DNA of 64,000 bases from Inia geoffrensis (GCA_036417435.1 CM070904.1:129766695-129830694); one strand, 5' to 3'. Positions 24,579-36,969 are shown, counted from the stretch's first letter. Numbers and translations are program-made. The notes: generated by a model not told the origin, from the sequence alone.

Positions 24579-27340
24579 AAAATAACACAATCCTCACATA
24601 AAATGGGGACGTTTTACTTGAGGATTCACTAAGGATCAGTCCCTTCAGCCCACTGCATACCCATGAAGGGAGACCCCCATCTCCTGAGGTGGTGAATTGA
24701 GTTACACTCGGAAAACCTCTCCCTTGTTTTCCCCAGAACATTGCAGAAGCCAGGCTACAGGGCTAGACAGACAGATTCCAAGCCCAGATTTCCAGATGTA
24801 GACGCTTTGAGTCATGGAATGACTGATAACCCTGAGAGAGAAGTCAGGCCTCCCTTTCCTTCTGAGAAGATGCTGTCTGGCGAGTCCTGGCTGTGTCACA
24901 CCGCGACAGTCAACCTGCATCATTCTGTGATGAACGATTACGGGATCTTGCTACCCCTGTAAAAGCTGCAGTGCCAGAAGCTGTCCTCGGTCTGTACGTT
25001 CCTCTCCAGTGTGGCTTCTTGTGTTTCTGGTCTGATGCTCGTCATGCAGATGGACCTTCATGCCCTTTGTCCACGGGAGGTACACCTGGTTCCCAGGCTG
25101 CCCACCTGTCCTGGCGCCTCTCGCGTCTGTACCGCTTCGTCTAGTGTAGCCTCACCGAGGGCAAGGCCTGTGCCCAGTCCCCCGTCTGCGCAGGGCTAGC
25201 ATGGGCTCAGCACACAGGCCCGTACGTAGGGGCCACATGGCAGGGAGCATGGCTGCTGTGGAGCTTCATGTCAAGTCTTTGCTCCTAGGCGCCCTGGGCT
25301 CCAGACCTGTTCTTGGTGATCTTGGCTCTGCTTTAAAAATTCTGGTGAGACTGGGACGGAGAAAGCCACCCACGTTGCACAACTAGACCTCCCTAAGAAT
25401 AGATTAGCTTACGTCGGGGTCGGAAGAGAACACACACACAAGTGGCATGATACGGATGCCATAAAATCTTAGAAGAGTATTGGAACCCAGAACAATCCAT
25501 GTAAAGGTGGGTTAGGAAAGTATGTGGGTATCAGGGAGCAAAGGTCTGGAGTTTTATGGCAACAAAGGAGCACTTCTGTCCTCTAGTCTCACTGCCTGTT
25601 TCAGACAAGTGGGAAAGGGTTTGTAAGCGGTACATCGGACCGCGACAAGTACATTGGACCGCGACAGGTGTTTCTGCAAGAGTTTCTCAGATGGCAGGAC
25701 TCAGCTCTGAGAAGCACCGAAAATCCCAAGTGTGTCTCCTGCTTCTGGGCCTGAAGGGATAAGCCCTGTGTGGGGGGCTTTGTCAGAGGATGGGACAGAG
25801 GCTCACGTCCTTCAGTCTCCAGCGTTCTCTGCTTCCCCAGAAGCAACCACAGGCCCTTTATCCAAACGGATCAGTTTCAGGGCAGACCTGGCCTTTCAAG
25901 CCAGTGTTGTGGGAATCACCTCAAGGATCTGGAGGTGTTGATTTGTCCACCTCAAGGCGTACTGAATGCTCTGCCTTTTCCAGGGCAGGAACCGAGGCAG
26001 CTTATAGCAGGCGCTTGATGGGAGGGTATATTCTTAAATACACCCCTCTGTAGTCAACGTAGGAGCATAGGCTCTTATGTTTATACACACATGGCTCTGG
26101 GCGGAACTTCATTCAGTGTGTTTTATCTACAGAATGCGATCAAGGTGTGTTGCATCTCTGTGGCTCCCTAACTTCATTACCTCCTTCCGTCTTACAGTTC
26201 CTTCCTTCCTTGATTTCCGAGGCGTTCCGTCAGCTTCCCCCTCCCCCACCCCCCGAGTCGATACCTTCTGGTTGCAGGTGGACAGAAGCAGCCATGGACC
26301 GGGCCCCCTTATTTGTGGTTTCAACCCCTGGCACGGCCCCATCCCTGCCGTGGTGGCCCGGAGGTGCCCCTGTGGAGCCCTGGGACTGGGCGGCTCCCTG
26401 GAATCAGGAGGCCCCTTTCAAGGTGATTGCTCTGCTGGCGTCTCTTTCTCCACCGTAGTCCCTGGGAATTCATCAGGAAGACCTCAGAGGTCACAGCTAG
26501 AGAGACGACTTCCCAACCCCTACCTGTCCTGAACTTTCAGAACTGCACGTCTGCTCGGTTGTCCTAGAGTGGTACCTGCCCATCGCGTTTCCCAAAACCT
26601 GTCCGCACACAGCGCGGAGAAGAGCAGGCCTTCCCATCATCCCTCACTTGTAATTCACGTCGCACGTTGCTTTCTGTCCCGGCATTTGTTTCTTTTAGAC
26701 GTTCCGTGCAGAGAGGATTCCCGCTTCCCTTCAGACGGCGTCCTTGCTCCCTAGCAGGTCCCTCCGGGCCTCACCTGCTCCCTCAGTCTCCCGCCATCCC
26801 TCCTCTACAGCTCTGGTTTTCTTTTAGTTCCTGGCACTGGCCGTGTTCTGGGGGCTCCAGGTCCTAACAGATGCAGTCGCTGCCACCAGCAGTGTTCTTT
26901 CCTGCCCCCTCCTGGTGGTGTCTTACATGTCACTTCCTCCCGGAAGCCTCCTCCCCTGCTAGGCAGGCCTGTGTGGGCACCGCTGCTGTGTGCCCGCACC
27001 TCACCCTCTGGCTCATTTCCCTGTTCTCTTGCCTTATTTCATGGCCCCGATTCTCCCCCAAAACTGGGAGCTCCTCGGAGCCGGAGACATTCTGGGTCCT
27101 GTTGCCAGCGTCTCCTTCACATTGAGCCAGTGCTGTTTTGTCGAAGGAGTGAAAGAATGATGGCACGATTAACCAAACGCGTGGCCTGTCCTCACATCTG
27201 TAGGCCCGCAGTTCCGAAACTGTAGGAAAGGAAGCCGCCATGTGATGTTTTTAAGCCACAGAAAAGTGTCACAGTCACTTCCAGGCTCCATTTCTGCAGA
27301 ATGAAGAGAAGGTCACCAAGGTTGGACAGGCGTTTGAGAT

Positions 27341-27749
27341 GTTTTTTGGTTTTGTTTTGTTCTATTTGTAGTAAGACACACATCACATAAAATTTGCCAT
27401 CTTCACCATTTTTAAGCAGACAGTTGAGGAGTGATAAGGCCATTCACAGCGTTGTGCAGCCTTGACCACTGTCAATTTCCGATACTTTTTCATTTTGCAA
27501 AACTGAAGCTCTGTCCCCATTAAACACTGACTCTGAATTCCCCCTCCTCCAGCCCTTGGCAGCCACCCTTCTACCTTCTGTTTCTCTGAATTTGACTATT
27601 CTGAGTACCTCATAGGAGTGGAATCATGCAGTATTTATCTTTTTGTGACTGGCTTATTTCGCTGAGCATCTGGTCTTGAAGGTTCATCTGTGTTGTAGCA
27701 TTTCCGTCCTTTTTAAGGCTGAATAATATTCCATTGTATATACATACAA
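27341..27749 (-). mobile_element. L1 (old) 3' region, antisense, first part
   Basis: The complement of the L1 ORF2 C-terminal/3' region is visible: CATAAAATTTGCCATCTTCA, GAATCATGCAGTATTTATC and GGCTGAATAATATTCCATTG. It is interrupted at 27750 by a DNA transposon and resumes near 28034. Confidence 0.75.
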
Positions 27750-28033
27750 TACCGTTGGATATATACAGTCCAGGGATTCAACCAACTGCAGATCGAAAAT
27801 ATTCGGGAAAAAAATTCCAGAGAGTTCCAAAAAACAAAATTTGAATTTATCGCGTGCCAGCAGCTGTTTATATAGCATTTACATCGTGTTGGGCATTATA
27901 AGCAATCTAGAACTGATTCAGAGTACACAGGAGGATATGTGTAGGTTATATGCACACACTGTGCCATCTTATATAAGGGACTAGAGCATCTGCGGATTTT
28001 GGTGTCCATCGGGGTCCTGGCACCGGTTCCAGG
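27750..28033. mobile_element. TcMar-Tigger-type non-autonomous DNA transposon inside L1
   Basis: Diagnostic pieces are GGGATTCAACCAACTGCAGA, CGAAAATATTCGGGAAAAAA, ATGTGTAGGTTATATGCA, and an end CGGATTTTGGTGTCCATCGG followed by TCCTGGCACC that is partly complementary to the start. TA-rich target bases at both junctions fit a pogo/Tigger insertion into the L1. Confidence 0.7.
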
Positions 28034-28165
28034 TATACATACCACATTCTGTGTATCCATTTGTTGGATGGACACTTGGGCTATTTCCTCCTCTTAACTA
28101 TTGTGAATGATGCTGCTGTGAACATAGGTGTACAAATACCTCTCTGGAGCTTGAGGTTTTAATGT
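28034..28165 (-). mobile_element. L1 (old) 3' region, antisense, second part
   Basis: It continues the L1 pattern after the Tigger insert: TGTGTATCCATTTGTTGGAT, GGACACTTGGGC, TATTGTGAATGATGCTGCTG. The two halves join at the same point of the L1 ORF2 complement. Confidence 0.7.
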
Positions 28166-29394
28166 AAAAACTACAGTGTGGGAGAACTACTGAGAATGGC
28201 TGAATTTAAAGATGCCCAGCATTAATGAGGGCCCTGGATGAGAAATACCACAGAGAAATTCGCTAGGCCCAGTCATGAACATGGTGGGTTCTGGAGGCTT
28301 AATAACCTGAATGATGGTCTGGAACCCACGTGGCATGCAAACACCCACCCAGCCCTGCCCACATGGGCCGTGGGCTCTGTCCGTGTTTGCCAAGTGCCCT
28401 CCAAAGGTGAGGGGGGCTGTCCCTCTCTGCTCTTTAGGTGACCTGGGAAATATTTTTGGCATTCATCCAATGAGTTTCAGATAGTATGATAAATTATTTC
28501 TCCCATATATCAATGATTTCAAACCCATTGAATGATACTGCCACAGTAGTATAAATATTTTCAGGGAATAGCTACAACTTTTGTTAGAAAAAAATGACTA
28601 CTGAAAAACTCATACCTATTACACATACACAAAAATGTCAGAATCTTTATCAAACTCTTTATTTCTACCCTGAGGAATTCCTTGTTTATTTTAGGTAGCC
28701 CTTGGGCTTTGAAAGTATTTAGATTGATGGTTACAATGGCCAAAATGCAGGCTCACCGTAGTACACGTCTTGATGTTGAGAACAGAGTGACCATAAGTAG
28801 GGTGAGATCAGACAAATAAAGTCTTCATATCTGTATAGAAATTAAACCACCAGGTAGCCTAGACCCTACCTAACTTAAAATTTTTTCTACATTGAAAAAT
28901 TCTTCTGCCTTCTTGCTTTTCAAAAAAAAAAAAAAAAGGTATATATATGTTTTTATAACTGTACAGAGTTAACCACGTAGCTTGTGGATCTGAGTAAAGC
29001 TTCCCGAGGAGCCCTTGGAATATTGTCTTATCAGTACGCAGCACGGTGCTGCATCCTTGTACCCAATCTGTATCACTTGGTTTTCCATTTCGGGCCTTTT
29101 GAGGGTTACTACTTATGGCCGGAAATTCTTGCGAAAGGTAAATAAATCAAACCCGTCCGTTTTCTTCACTGACGGCAAGTCACTCCGGAGAGCTCTCAGT
29201 GGGAGAGATCGGACGTGGGGGACAGTGCGGGAATATTCTTTTTCCCTGCTGCCAAGAAATGGAATTTCATTATTCGACTTTGTAAGCATGTGCTTCTCCG
29301 GTTCTAACCTGGTTGCCGGCTGGTTGCTACAGCGTTGGGAAGGGAGGAGAGGCGGAGGTGGAGAGACCTGCTGCTTCTCAGGTGTGCCTGTGGC

Positions 29395-29645
29395 CCCAGA
29401 TGGAAACCAATCAAGGTGCGATTGATGTTCATTAAGTGCTTGTCAAAACTGAAAAATTTTCTAATCAACAGCCATCTAGCCGCGGCCCCGCCGATGGCTG
29501 GGAGTACCGCCTCTGCCGCAGCGGCTGCTTGCCTGTTACAACTCTAGGCTAAAACTCCGCTGATGATTACATTAGGCTAAGCTGCAAAGTAAATGAACCG
29601 CATCTTATTTAGGTGCCACGAGCTTCAGTGTAGTCCTGCCCCGCA
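29395..29645. promoter_or_regulatory. Candidate conserved non-coding element
   Basis: This is a repeat-free block with several homeodomain/TALE-like motifs (CCAATCAAGG, CGATTGATG, CATTAAGTG, TCTAATCAAC, GATGATTACATTAGG) next to an unusual GC- and CpG-rich pocket at 29478-29525. Conservation was not tested. Confidence 0.35.
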
Positions 29646-29857
29646 GGGAACTTGATAGCGTTTTATGGCTTTAAAATTAGTGTAGCTTCCCATTTGCTGC
29701 AGGGTGCTGCCTGTTATGCCTTTGAACTCAATAAGCAAAGGGAAGGGGGCCTTTTGTTTTTCTCCCTTATTTTTCTCCCTTGCATGTTAGCAATTTTGTT
29801 TTGCATCTTTTCCAGACGGCATTTTGCAATAAAAATGTCTGACTACCCTGCACATGC

Positions 29858-29982
29858 CCCCCCCCCCCCACCAAAAACACAGAAAAGAAAAGGAAAAAGG
29901 AGGAAGGGGGAGAAAAAGAAGAAGAAAAATGTAGAAAATGTCACGCGTTTGCAGAGGACAGTTGTTTTTTTTTTTTCTTTTT
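29858..29982. repeat. Poly-C, purine and poly-T low-complexity cluster
   Basis: A run of C around 29858-29869 is followed by a nearly pure purine tract (about 29880-29936) and then a T run (about 29965-29982). No gene signal. Confidence 0.85.
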
Positions 29983-30139
29983 TCCTATGCTGTGAAGTGA
30001 AAACTAGCTTTGCAGGTCACCCCCGTGGCTTATCCTGTCGGAATGGCCACCCCCAGTGGGGATGCTGCCCGCACTTCAGGAAATGCCCACATAAAATCAG
30101 AGGGCAAGTATTTCAGTATTTTTACTGGACAAGAGCAGT

Positions 30140-30345
30140 AGAGCCAGCATTTCTAAAGGGCTTTGGCATTCTTTCAAGCTCTTTGTATATTGTCTCAGTT
30201 AATCGGGACAACAATCTCATGAGGCAAGAACTATTAACACCCTTATTTTTCAAGATGTGGAAATCGGGACCCAGGCTGGTTAAATAGCATGGCCCAAGCC
30301 CACAACTCCTAACAGGCAGAGGCTCCCAGGCACTCTCACTCTGAG
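30140..30345 (-). mobile_element. MIR SINE fragment, antisense
   Basis: The complement of the MIR 3' half is visible: CTCTTTGTATATTGTCTCAG, ACAACAATCTCATGAGGCAA, TATTTTTCAAGATGTGGAAA and AAGCCCACAACTCCTAACAG. Confidence 0.75.
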
Positions 30346-30902
30346 GCCATCCTCTGGCCCGGAGGAGGCTAACTTTGTTTTCTGTGGACATCCATCCTTG
30401 GTTTAGGAAACCAGGAAACTATGTTAGTCAGTGACCTGACTGCTATTCATTTGAAATGAATCTGATCATACTACCGTAAACCACCTTGGCAGGCAGTAAG
30501 TAGCGTTAAGAAAACAGAATCACTCCTAAAAAAGCAATGCATCAGGAAAAAAAAAAAAAAAAACAATGAGGCTTCCAGACAGGCCTAGTGAAAGTTTTGA
30601 AATTAGAAGAAGTACTTACATTTTGTGATGGGCAAAAACTGAAGTGGGAATTTTTCTGTCCTGTGTTGGGCCAAATGGGAGAAGAAAAGGCTTAGCAATC
30701 GTTAGTGTCCTCTGAAGACAGACATGTGTGCTCTTCTTCTGTCTTAAAAATCTGTTTCTCCCCTCTAGGAAATCTCTTGTCGCCATCCCTTCCTTCTGAC
30801 ACTCCTTTAAGTGGTGTCCCTATGCTTTTACTCCCTCCCACTCCTTTGCAGTGTCTGAGTTGCTTTCCCGAGTGTGTAAATCCTACTTCTTCATTTCTTC
30901 AG

Positions 30903-31012
30903 TGAAAAGTCACTGTGTGTCTATCTTGCGTCAGACACTTGCGTGGTGCTGGGGATACTGTCCCTGCCCTCAACAGAGCTCACAGATACTAAATAAATAT
31001 ACAAATAAACAT
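30903..31012 (+). mobile_element. L2 LINE 3' fragment
   Basis: The pattern CAGACACTTGCGTGGTGCTG, GGGATACTGTCCCTGCC and AACAGAGCTCACAGATACTA matches the 3' part of L2. Confidence 0.65.
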
Positions 31013-32419
31013 TAAAAAGAAAATCTGTTTCTTTAAGTGCCTCCTGTTCTAGCAGATTCATCCCAAGAAATCTGAAGTTTTAAAGTGGTTCAGTTAGAGC
31101 TAATTATCATTATGGTGAACATTCCTACATAACTCAGAATTTCCAGGATCTAACTACTGGTCCAGTTGTTTCAAGCCATATTTAATTATTAAAAGGGTCG
31201 TGGAGCCAGGGAATGGGGCTGGCTCCTTGTAGTTTACCGCTGTGAACTCTCACTCATGCTTGCCTCTGGGAGAGACCTGCATGCATATCCAACACACACC
31301 TTTTGTATAGGCTAGGTCTGAGCACGCGTGGGTTACGACTGGGTAATATTCAATTTAACCTAAAATGAGAAAAATCTTTCTTGCAGTGTAAAGCTCAATA
31401 TACTAGGTCAGCCAAGACAGATACAATCAAGAAGCAAAAGGTATATTCATAATTCAACGTAGAATTTTCTGCTCTTTTGATTTATATTATATTAACCTAT
31501 TCCCCCTGGGCTAACGTTGGGCTTGAGCCCGCATGTGTTGGATGCCAGCGCTTTGAGCACATGCACCGGAGAGGTTTGCCCTGCTTCAGTGGTGTTGAGC
31601 TCCCTGTGGAAGCGAAGGGTGCCACCACGGACCCCTCGCGACCCTTCAGCAACCTTTTCCGTTACCACCTCTTAGGTAGTTACCCAGGCCCAATAAAGCC
31701 TTGGTTCAGAATCAGGTGTCCTAAGCGTTGCCTTTGCCTCAGACGCCATTTGACATCCAATTTGCCAGGTATTTTCTTCCTGCGGTGGCCACAGGTCACG
31801 TTGACATCCGCTGGTCAAGTGGTCTTTCCAAAGCAGCTCCGGCGGTGAAACAGTGGAATTCTGTCGGCTGTGTCTTTGGGAAACCAAACTGATCCTCGTG
31901 AGGTTTTTCTCTTTGAAGCTGCCTGCTACCTTTGCTATTGTAACTGTGATCCCTTGGAGAGAAGGAGAAATTGTCTTCTTTGAGGGATGTGATCTGAAAG
32001 GATGTGGCCGGGAGATTTCTCATAGTTTTACGATACTATTTTCATAGTGTTTTTAGGGTATTACTTTCCTCTGTGCCTGTGACTCTATATGAGGCTATTG
32101 TTTACTCTTCATACACGTCGGACTTAAGCGTTTGCTTGGCCTCTCTGAAGGGATGCTATCGTGTATGTCTTTATAGATGAGTTTCCTTTGAACATAGTAT
32201 TAAGTGGAGTTTGGGAATAGCAGTGTATCTGACAATGGCTTCTCACATCCTTTTTTTGAGCCCAGAAATAAGGGTTTTTAAAAACAGAATTTATATAAAC
32301 TACTGTTCCTCTTGAACCTGGACACGTTCATGAAGTGTAGTGAAAATAGGGAAGACTGAGTTCTTCCCCTCCTCCAGGATCTCACAGAGATATTTAGTTG
32401 GAAGAGGAAGGAGTATTTT

Positions 32420-33169
32420 TTATTTTAAGTGTGCTTTTCTGAACATTTATTTTTTTGAAGTATAGCTGATTTGCAATGTTATGTCACTTTCTGCTGTACA
32501 GCAAAGTGATTCAGCTATACATACATATACATTCTTTTTCATATTCTTCTCCCTTATGGTTTATTATAGGATACTGAATATAGTTCCCTTTGCTGTACAG
32601 TATGCCCTTGTTGTTTATCCATCCTATATATAATGGTTTGCATCTGCTAACCCCAAACTCCCAATCCATCCCTCCCCCTTGGCAGCCACAAGTCTGTTCT
32701 CTATGTCTGTGAGTCTGTTTCTGTTTTGTAGATAAGTTCATTTGTGTCATACTTTAGATTCCACATATAAGTGATATCATATGGTATTTGTCTTTCTCTG
32801 TCTGACTTACTTCACTTAGCATGATAATCTCTCAGTCCATCCGTGTGGCTGCAAATGGCATTATTTCATTCTTTCTTATGGCTGAGTAGTATTCCATTGT
32901 GTATATGTACCATATCTTCTTTATCCATTCATCTGTCGATGGACATCTAGGTTGCTTCTGTGTCTTGGCTATTGTAAATAATGCTGCAGTGAACACTGGG
33001 GTTCGTGTATCTTTTTGAATTAGAGTTTTTGTCTTTTCTGGATATATGCCTAGGAGTGGGATTGCTGGATCATATGGCAACTCTATTTTTAGCTTTTGGA
33101 GGAACCTCCGAACTGTTTACCATAGTGGTAGCACCAGGTTACATTTCCACCAACAGTGGAGGAGGGTTG
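32420..33169 (-). mobile_element. L1 3' end (cetartiodactyl type), antisense, 5'-truncated
   Basis: This is a 750-bp antisense L1 tail. The minus-strand frame at 33080-32832 still reads as the ORF2 C-terminus, with [14 protein letters not shown] and YIYTMEYYSAIRKNEI. The downstream 3' UTR complement (32425-32830) includes the CTGCTGTACAGCAAAGTGAT segment. The target-site duplication AGGAGTATTTT lies at 32409-32419 and 33170-33180, so this is one truncated insertion. It is broken and does not encode a working protein. Confidence 0.92.
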
Positions 33170-33229
33170 AGGAGTATTTTAATAGCCATTTCAGATCATT
33201 CAGATCATGCATGTTCTTCTTGGATACTA

Positions 33230-33690
33230 CACTGAAACTTGACATGTGACAGTTTATTAAATCTTAGGAATTCAGTGAAATTTCCCTTCTCTGCTACATT
33301 AAATCCAATGACCTGTCTTGCACTTTGAATGATCTTGTATCCATGCATGTGACACACCATGTGTCAGTCATTTCAAAAAGCTTGTTTAACTGAGGTATGC
33401 AGATTTCCATATGGCGATACTTTTCATCAAGTAATACCCCAAAATCACATTCATTAATATCACCACCAGTCTTGTCAGAAAAGTCTCCAGGTATTTGGAA
33501 GGTGTCATGGTGAGAGACACAAGTCTTCAAAATTCTCATTGTTGCTGGAGAGCTCAGATTCTCTCACTGGCCGTAAATACTGTCAGCCGCTTTCCTTACA
33601 GTACAAATACAAGAAAAGTACTTGTTCTTTTTCAAGAAAATATCTGCCACATACCCAAGACCGAATAACCATAGTTAATGTCTGACATAG
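33230..33690 (-). pseudogene. Broken hAT-transposase-like coding fragment
   Basis: On the minus strand a decayed reading frame runs from about 33680 to 33240, broken by stops near 33564 and 33294. Motifs include GYVADIF, then KTCVSHHDTF, GDFSDKTGGDIN, VLLDEKYRHMEI and SFKVQDRSLDL. The order (a LADIF-like motif, a FSDK-GGDIN motif, an LDEKY-HLE motif, and a KVQDR motif) resembles the central part of hAT transposases and their domesticated relatives in the ZBED/FAM200/GTF2IRD2 group, as I remember them. It could be a Charlie transposon relic or a decayed processed copy of such a gene. No poly-A tail was seen. Confidence 0.5.
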
Positions 33691-35584
33691 TCATTCTTTC
33701 AAGCAGAAGTGTTGTCCCAGCAAACAAGTGGCGAATTCAGCTTGTGAATGAAACACTCAGGGAAGAGCTTTCCTGTGCAGGATGGTCAGCCCTCACGGCA
33801 CAGCAGAAACGCTTAAGTATACTTGCCGTGGCATCACCTGGGAAATTTAAAAGCTCAGAGGTTAGAATTTTTTAAATCAGTGGGTTTTTTTGTGTTTTTT
33901 TTCCCTTGGTTTATTGAGAACATACGTTGTTATCTAAAGTTAGCCAGTATTCTTCAAAATGTGATTTTGAATGGCTGTAAATTATCACATAATTCAGAAT
34001 ATTTGTAATGGGCATTTAGGCGCTTGCTTATTTCTTACCATTATATAACTTCAGTGAAAATTCTTGAACTAAATTTTGTCGTATCTTTGAACCTTAGAAT
34101 TATTACCTAGAAGGGAAATTCCTGGGGGGAAAAATGTGGCCATTTTTTCAGGCTCTTGATTTAACAGTGACTATACTTCTGTTAGCAAGATATGTGAGTG
34201 CTCTTATAACACCAACTCTGGTTCAGTATTCTCTTAAGTTCCTCTATTTTCTTCTTTACAGTTACAGGAAATTAAAATGTTGAAGTGTTAATGTAAAATG
34301 AGTTCAGACCAATAAAATCAAAGGAAATACAAAAAAAAAAGAAAACATCCTTAGGTGAAACTTTTTTGTTTGTATTTAGAGAGCGTGACAATCAGTAAAA
34401 TACTGACAGTGTACAAAGTACAACGTGGTTACCATTGCCTTGATTCATGTGAGGAGTCAGCGATATTTATTACCCACGTCGCTTTTGCACCATCGAAGCA
34501 AGTTTCAATACAGGGAAAAAGCAAACTATGTCTTGGGGTTGTTTTGAAAATAGTGTCGAACTCATGAAGCCCCTGATAGGGTGCTGAGGGCCACACTTTG
34601 AGGACTGCTGAACTTAGGTTATGCAAAGAGAAAACACGTGACTAGATTAGCCATGGCAAAAAGACCAAGGCAAGTGTCAGTATGTGCTAACGGTTACCTC
34701 ACTTAGACAAAATATGAGATAGTAATAGAAAATAATAAATTTCTCAACATTTATGTGCAGTTAGAAACCAGAGCTTATTGAGAAAACCTAATTGGAACAA
34801 AGATTTCTATAACTTTTCCATCATTTAATTATGGGAATGAAGAACCTTAATACCTTTAAAAAGTATATGTTAAAACTGGAGCAATGTTGATTGCATTTCA
34901 AAGCTGTGTGTTTTATTCTGATGATCTAATCTTGAGATGCCAGTCACATCATTGATGCATTTGGGTTTAGCTTTAAGATCTTGTTAACTGCTTTTTGGTA
35001 CCCTGTGAACACACGAAGCAAACCATCTTTCACCAGACAGCCAAAGGTAACAAAGGGATGGGAGGCAGTGAGAATCAATATAGTAAGAGTATTTTTAGGG
35101 ACTATTGATGGATTGCTGTATTTTGAGCTTAACTTCAAGTGCCAAATGCCCCAGAGCTGACTAAGATGAACTCACCATTTACTGAGAACTGTAGGCCGTC
35201 GTCATGCACACAGAGGGCTCTGGGATGGGCAAGACGAGACCCACACATCGTTCCCTTGGCCGTCTGGGGAGAACTCCGGTGGGGTGTTTTTAGGAGCTTC
35301 GTGCGGAATCTTGATGAGGACTTGGTACCACTCTAACTGCCGGAGCTGAGTGCCGTCCAGTGATGACCTCCCAGTCCTGGTAATGGGTAGCTGTGAGATT
35401 TTAGGACAACACCGTGACAGCAGCCAACCCGTTAATTCTCAAATCCGGAGGGATCTGGTACACCCACCGAGGCACTCAGGACTCCACGCCCTTTCCCAAG
35501 GCAGCCCCGCCGAAGGTGGGAGCCACACTGAGCTGTGCTTCTGTCAGCAAGCTGAAAGCTGTGGGTCCCTGACACGGCTCTCAA

Positions 35585-36880
35585 TTGCTAGCAGGTTCCT
35601 CTCACTGCACCTCATTTGCATCTGGGACATCAATTAGCATGTTTGTTGAGGCTAATTGAATGAAACTCAATCATAGCTCTTAATTGCTTGACTATGTGAA
35701 AAGAAATCACATTAATGCAGCTAATTAAGTGTACGGCAATAGATGCAACATAATTAGGAGGAAAATGTAAAAAACAAGGGATGGCAAAGGTGCAGGAGCC
35801 GGGAGGCAGGGGGACGCTGTGCTGGGTTATGGAGCCGTCATCCACGCGGTCGGCGACGGTCCCTCTGCTCCGGCGCCTGCTTGCAAAAAATAATCCACGA
35901 GATGAGCACGGACAACTTGAGAAGAAAAATGCAAATAGGTTTGCAATTACTACTTTTTCAAGCTGTTGAGGGGCAGGAGATAGCACCTCTGGGGGGCCTG
36001 GCTCTTGAGTGGGCCCCGGGGACTTGTTAAGTGCTGTTTAAAAGTACTTGGCTTTGAATTACCCTCATGCCTTGTTAAAGGGTTTTTTCCCCTTTTATCC
36101 TCGATCAGCATTTTCTGCAAGGGACACGGAGAGGGGTTGTATCTGTAACGTTTGCATATCAAAATCAAGCTCACTGGCTTTACTTCCCCCTGCACGGTCC
36201 ACCCTACCTCGGACCATCAGGCTGCGCGTCCCACTTCTGAGGAGGCGACATTGTTTAGTGGGTTGTAGCTTTAATTCCTCAAGTACCAAGCTGGGGAGAG
36301 ATGAAAAGGGTAGTTCTTTCAAAAACGGAAAACTCAGTGTTGTTTCTCTTGGGGGAAGCTAGAAGCCTCAGACTCACGTATCCACCTGTTTCTGACTTTT
36401 ATGGATTAGGAAATGGATCTTGTAACATTTTTATAAATTTTAGTGGCTTGAAATTTAAGAATTGCCAGGCTTATATTCCTGATTTTCTTAAGAACTGGTT
36501 CTTCTGCGCTTTCAATGCCTAACTCAGGCAGGAAAACAGATCCCCCAGCCCATGCTGAGCCAAAGATAAATGGGCTCTGTCGCCGCGTTCTAATCCAGAG
36601 AGCCAACACTTGGTACATTTCTATAATAATTTTAAGTAAAATATCCTGGTTATTGTATGTTAAAACATGCCTATTAAAAAAGAGACCACGCTGAGGCTTA
36701 GTCACTCTCTGATTAGCCTCATTTTAGAGCCCATAAGCCATAAATGCTCAATTACACTCCTGTTATTGTATTTTAATTTGTTAAGAATTGGCATTACAGA
36801 AGAAAGTTGTAGCAAGTTGATATGTTTAAAGGAGTAACTATGCAAGAAGGAATTCATTATTTACAAGCATTAACTTTGGT
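35585..36880. promoter_or_regulatory. Candidate enhancer block rich in homeodomain motifs
   Basis: This 1.3-kb repeat-poor block has many ATTA-core motifs. Between 35631 and 35760 alone there are CAATTAGC, GCTAATTGA, CTTAATTGC, CATTAATGC, GCTAATTAAG and ATAATTAGG. The far end (36700-36800) has CTGATTAGCC, CCATAAATGC and CTCAATTACA. The dense clustering and absence of repeats suggest a developmental enhancer. Conservation was not tested. Confidence 0.4.
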
Positions 36881-36950
36881 TTTGAAACTTGGGTTTGCCT
36901 ATTTGGAGTAAATGTTAATGGAAGTAAATGAAAGATGCTGAAGAACAACC

Positions 36951-36969
36951 TTTTTTTTTTTTTTTTTTA
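36951..36969. repeat. Poly-T tract
   Basis: A run of about 18-19 T. Confidence 0.9.

Noticed and set aside
29652..30287. 211-residue + strand open frame
   Set aside because: It runs through a poly-C/purine tract and into an antisense MIR, so it is not a gene.
34944..35138. Minus-strand frame containing GCLVKDGLLRVFTGYQKAVN that looks protein-like
   Set aside because: Only about 65 codons, it begins at a non-ATG codon and I cannot match it to a family. It could be a relic, but the support is too weak to list.
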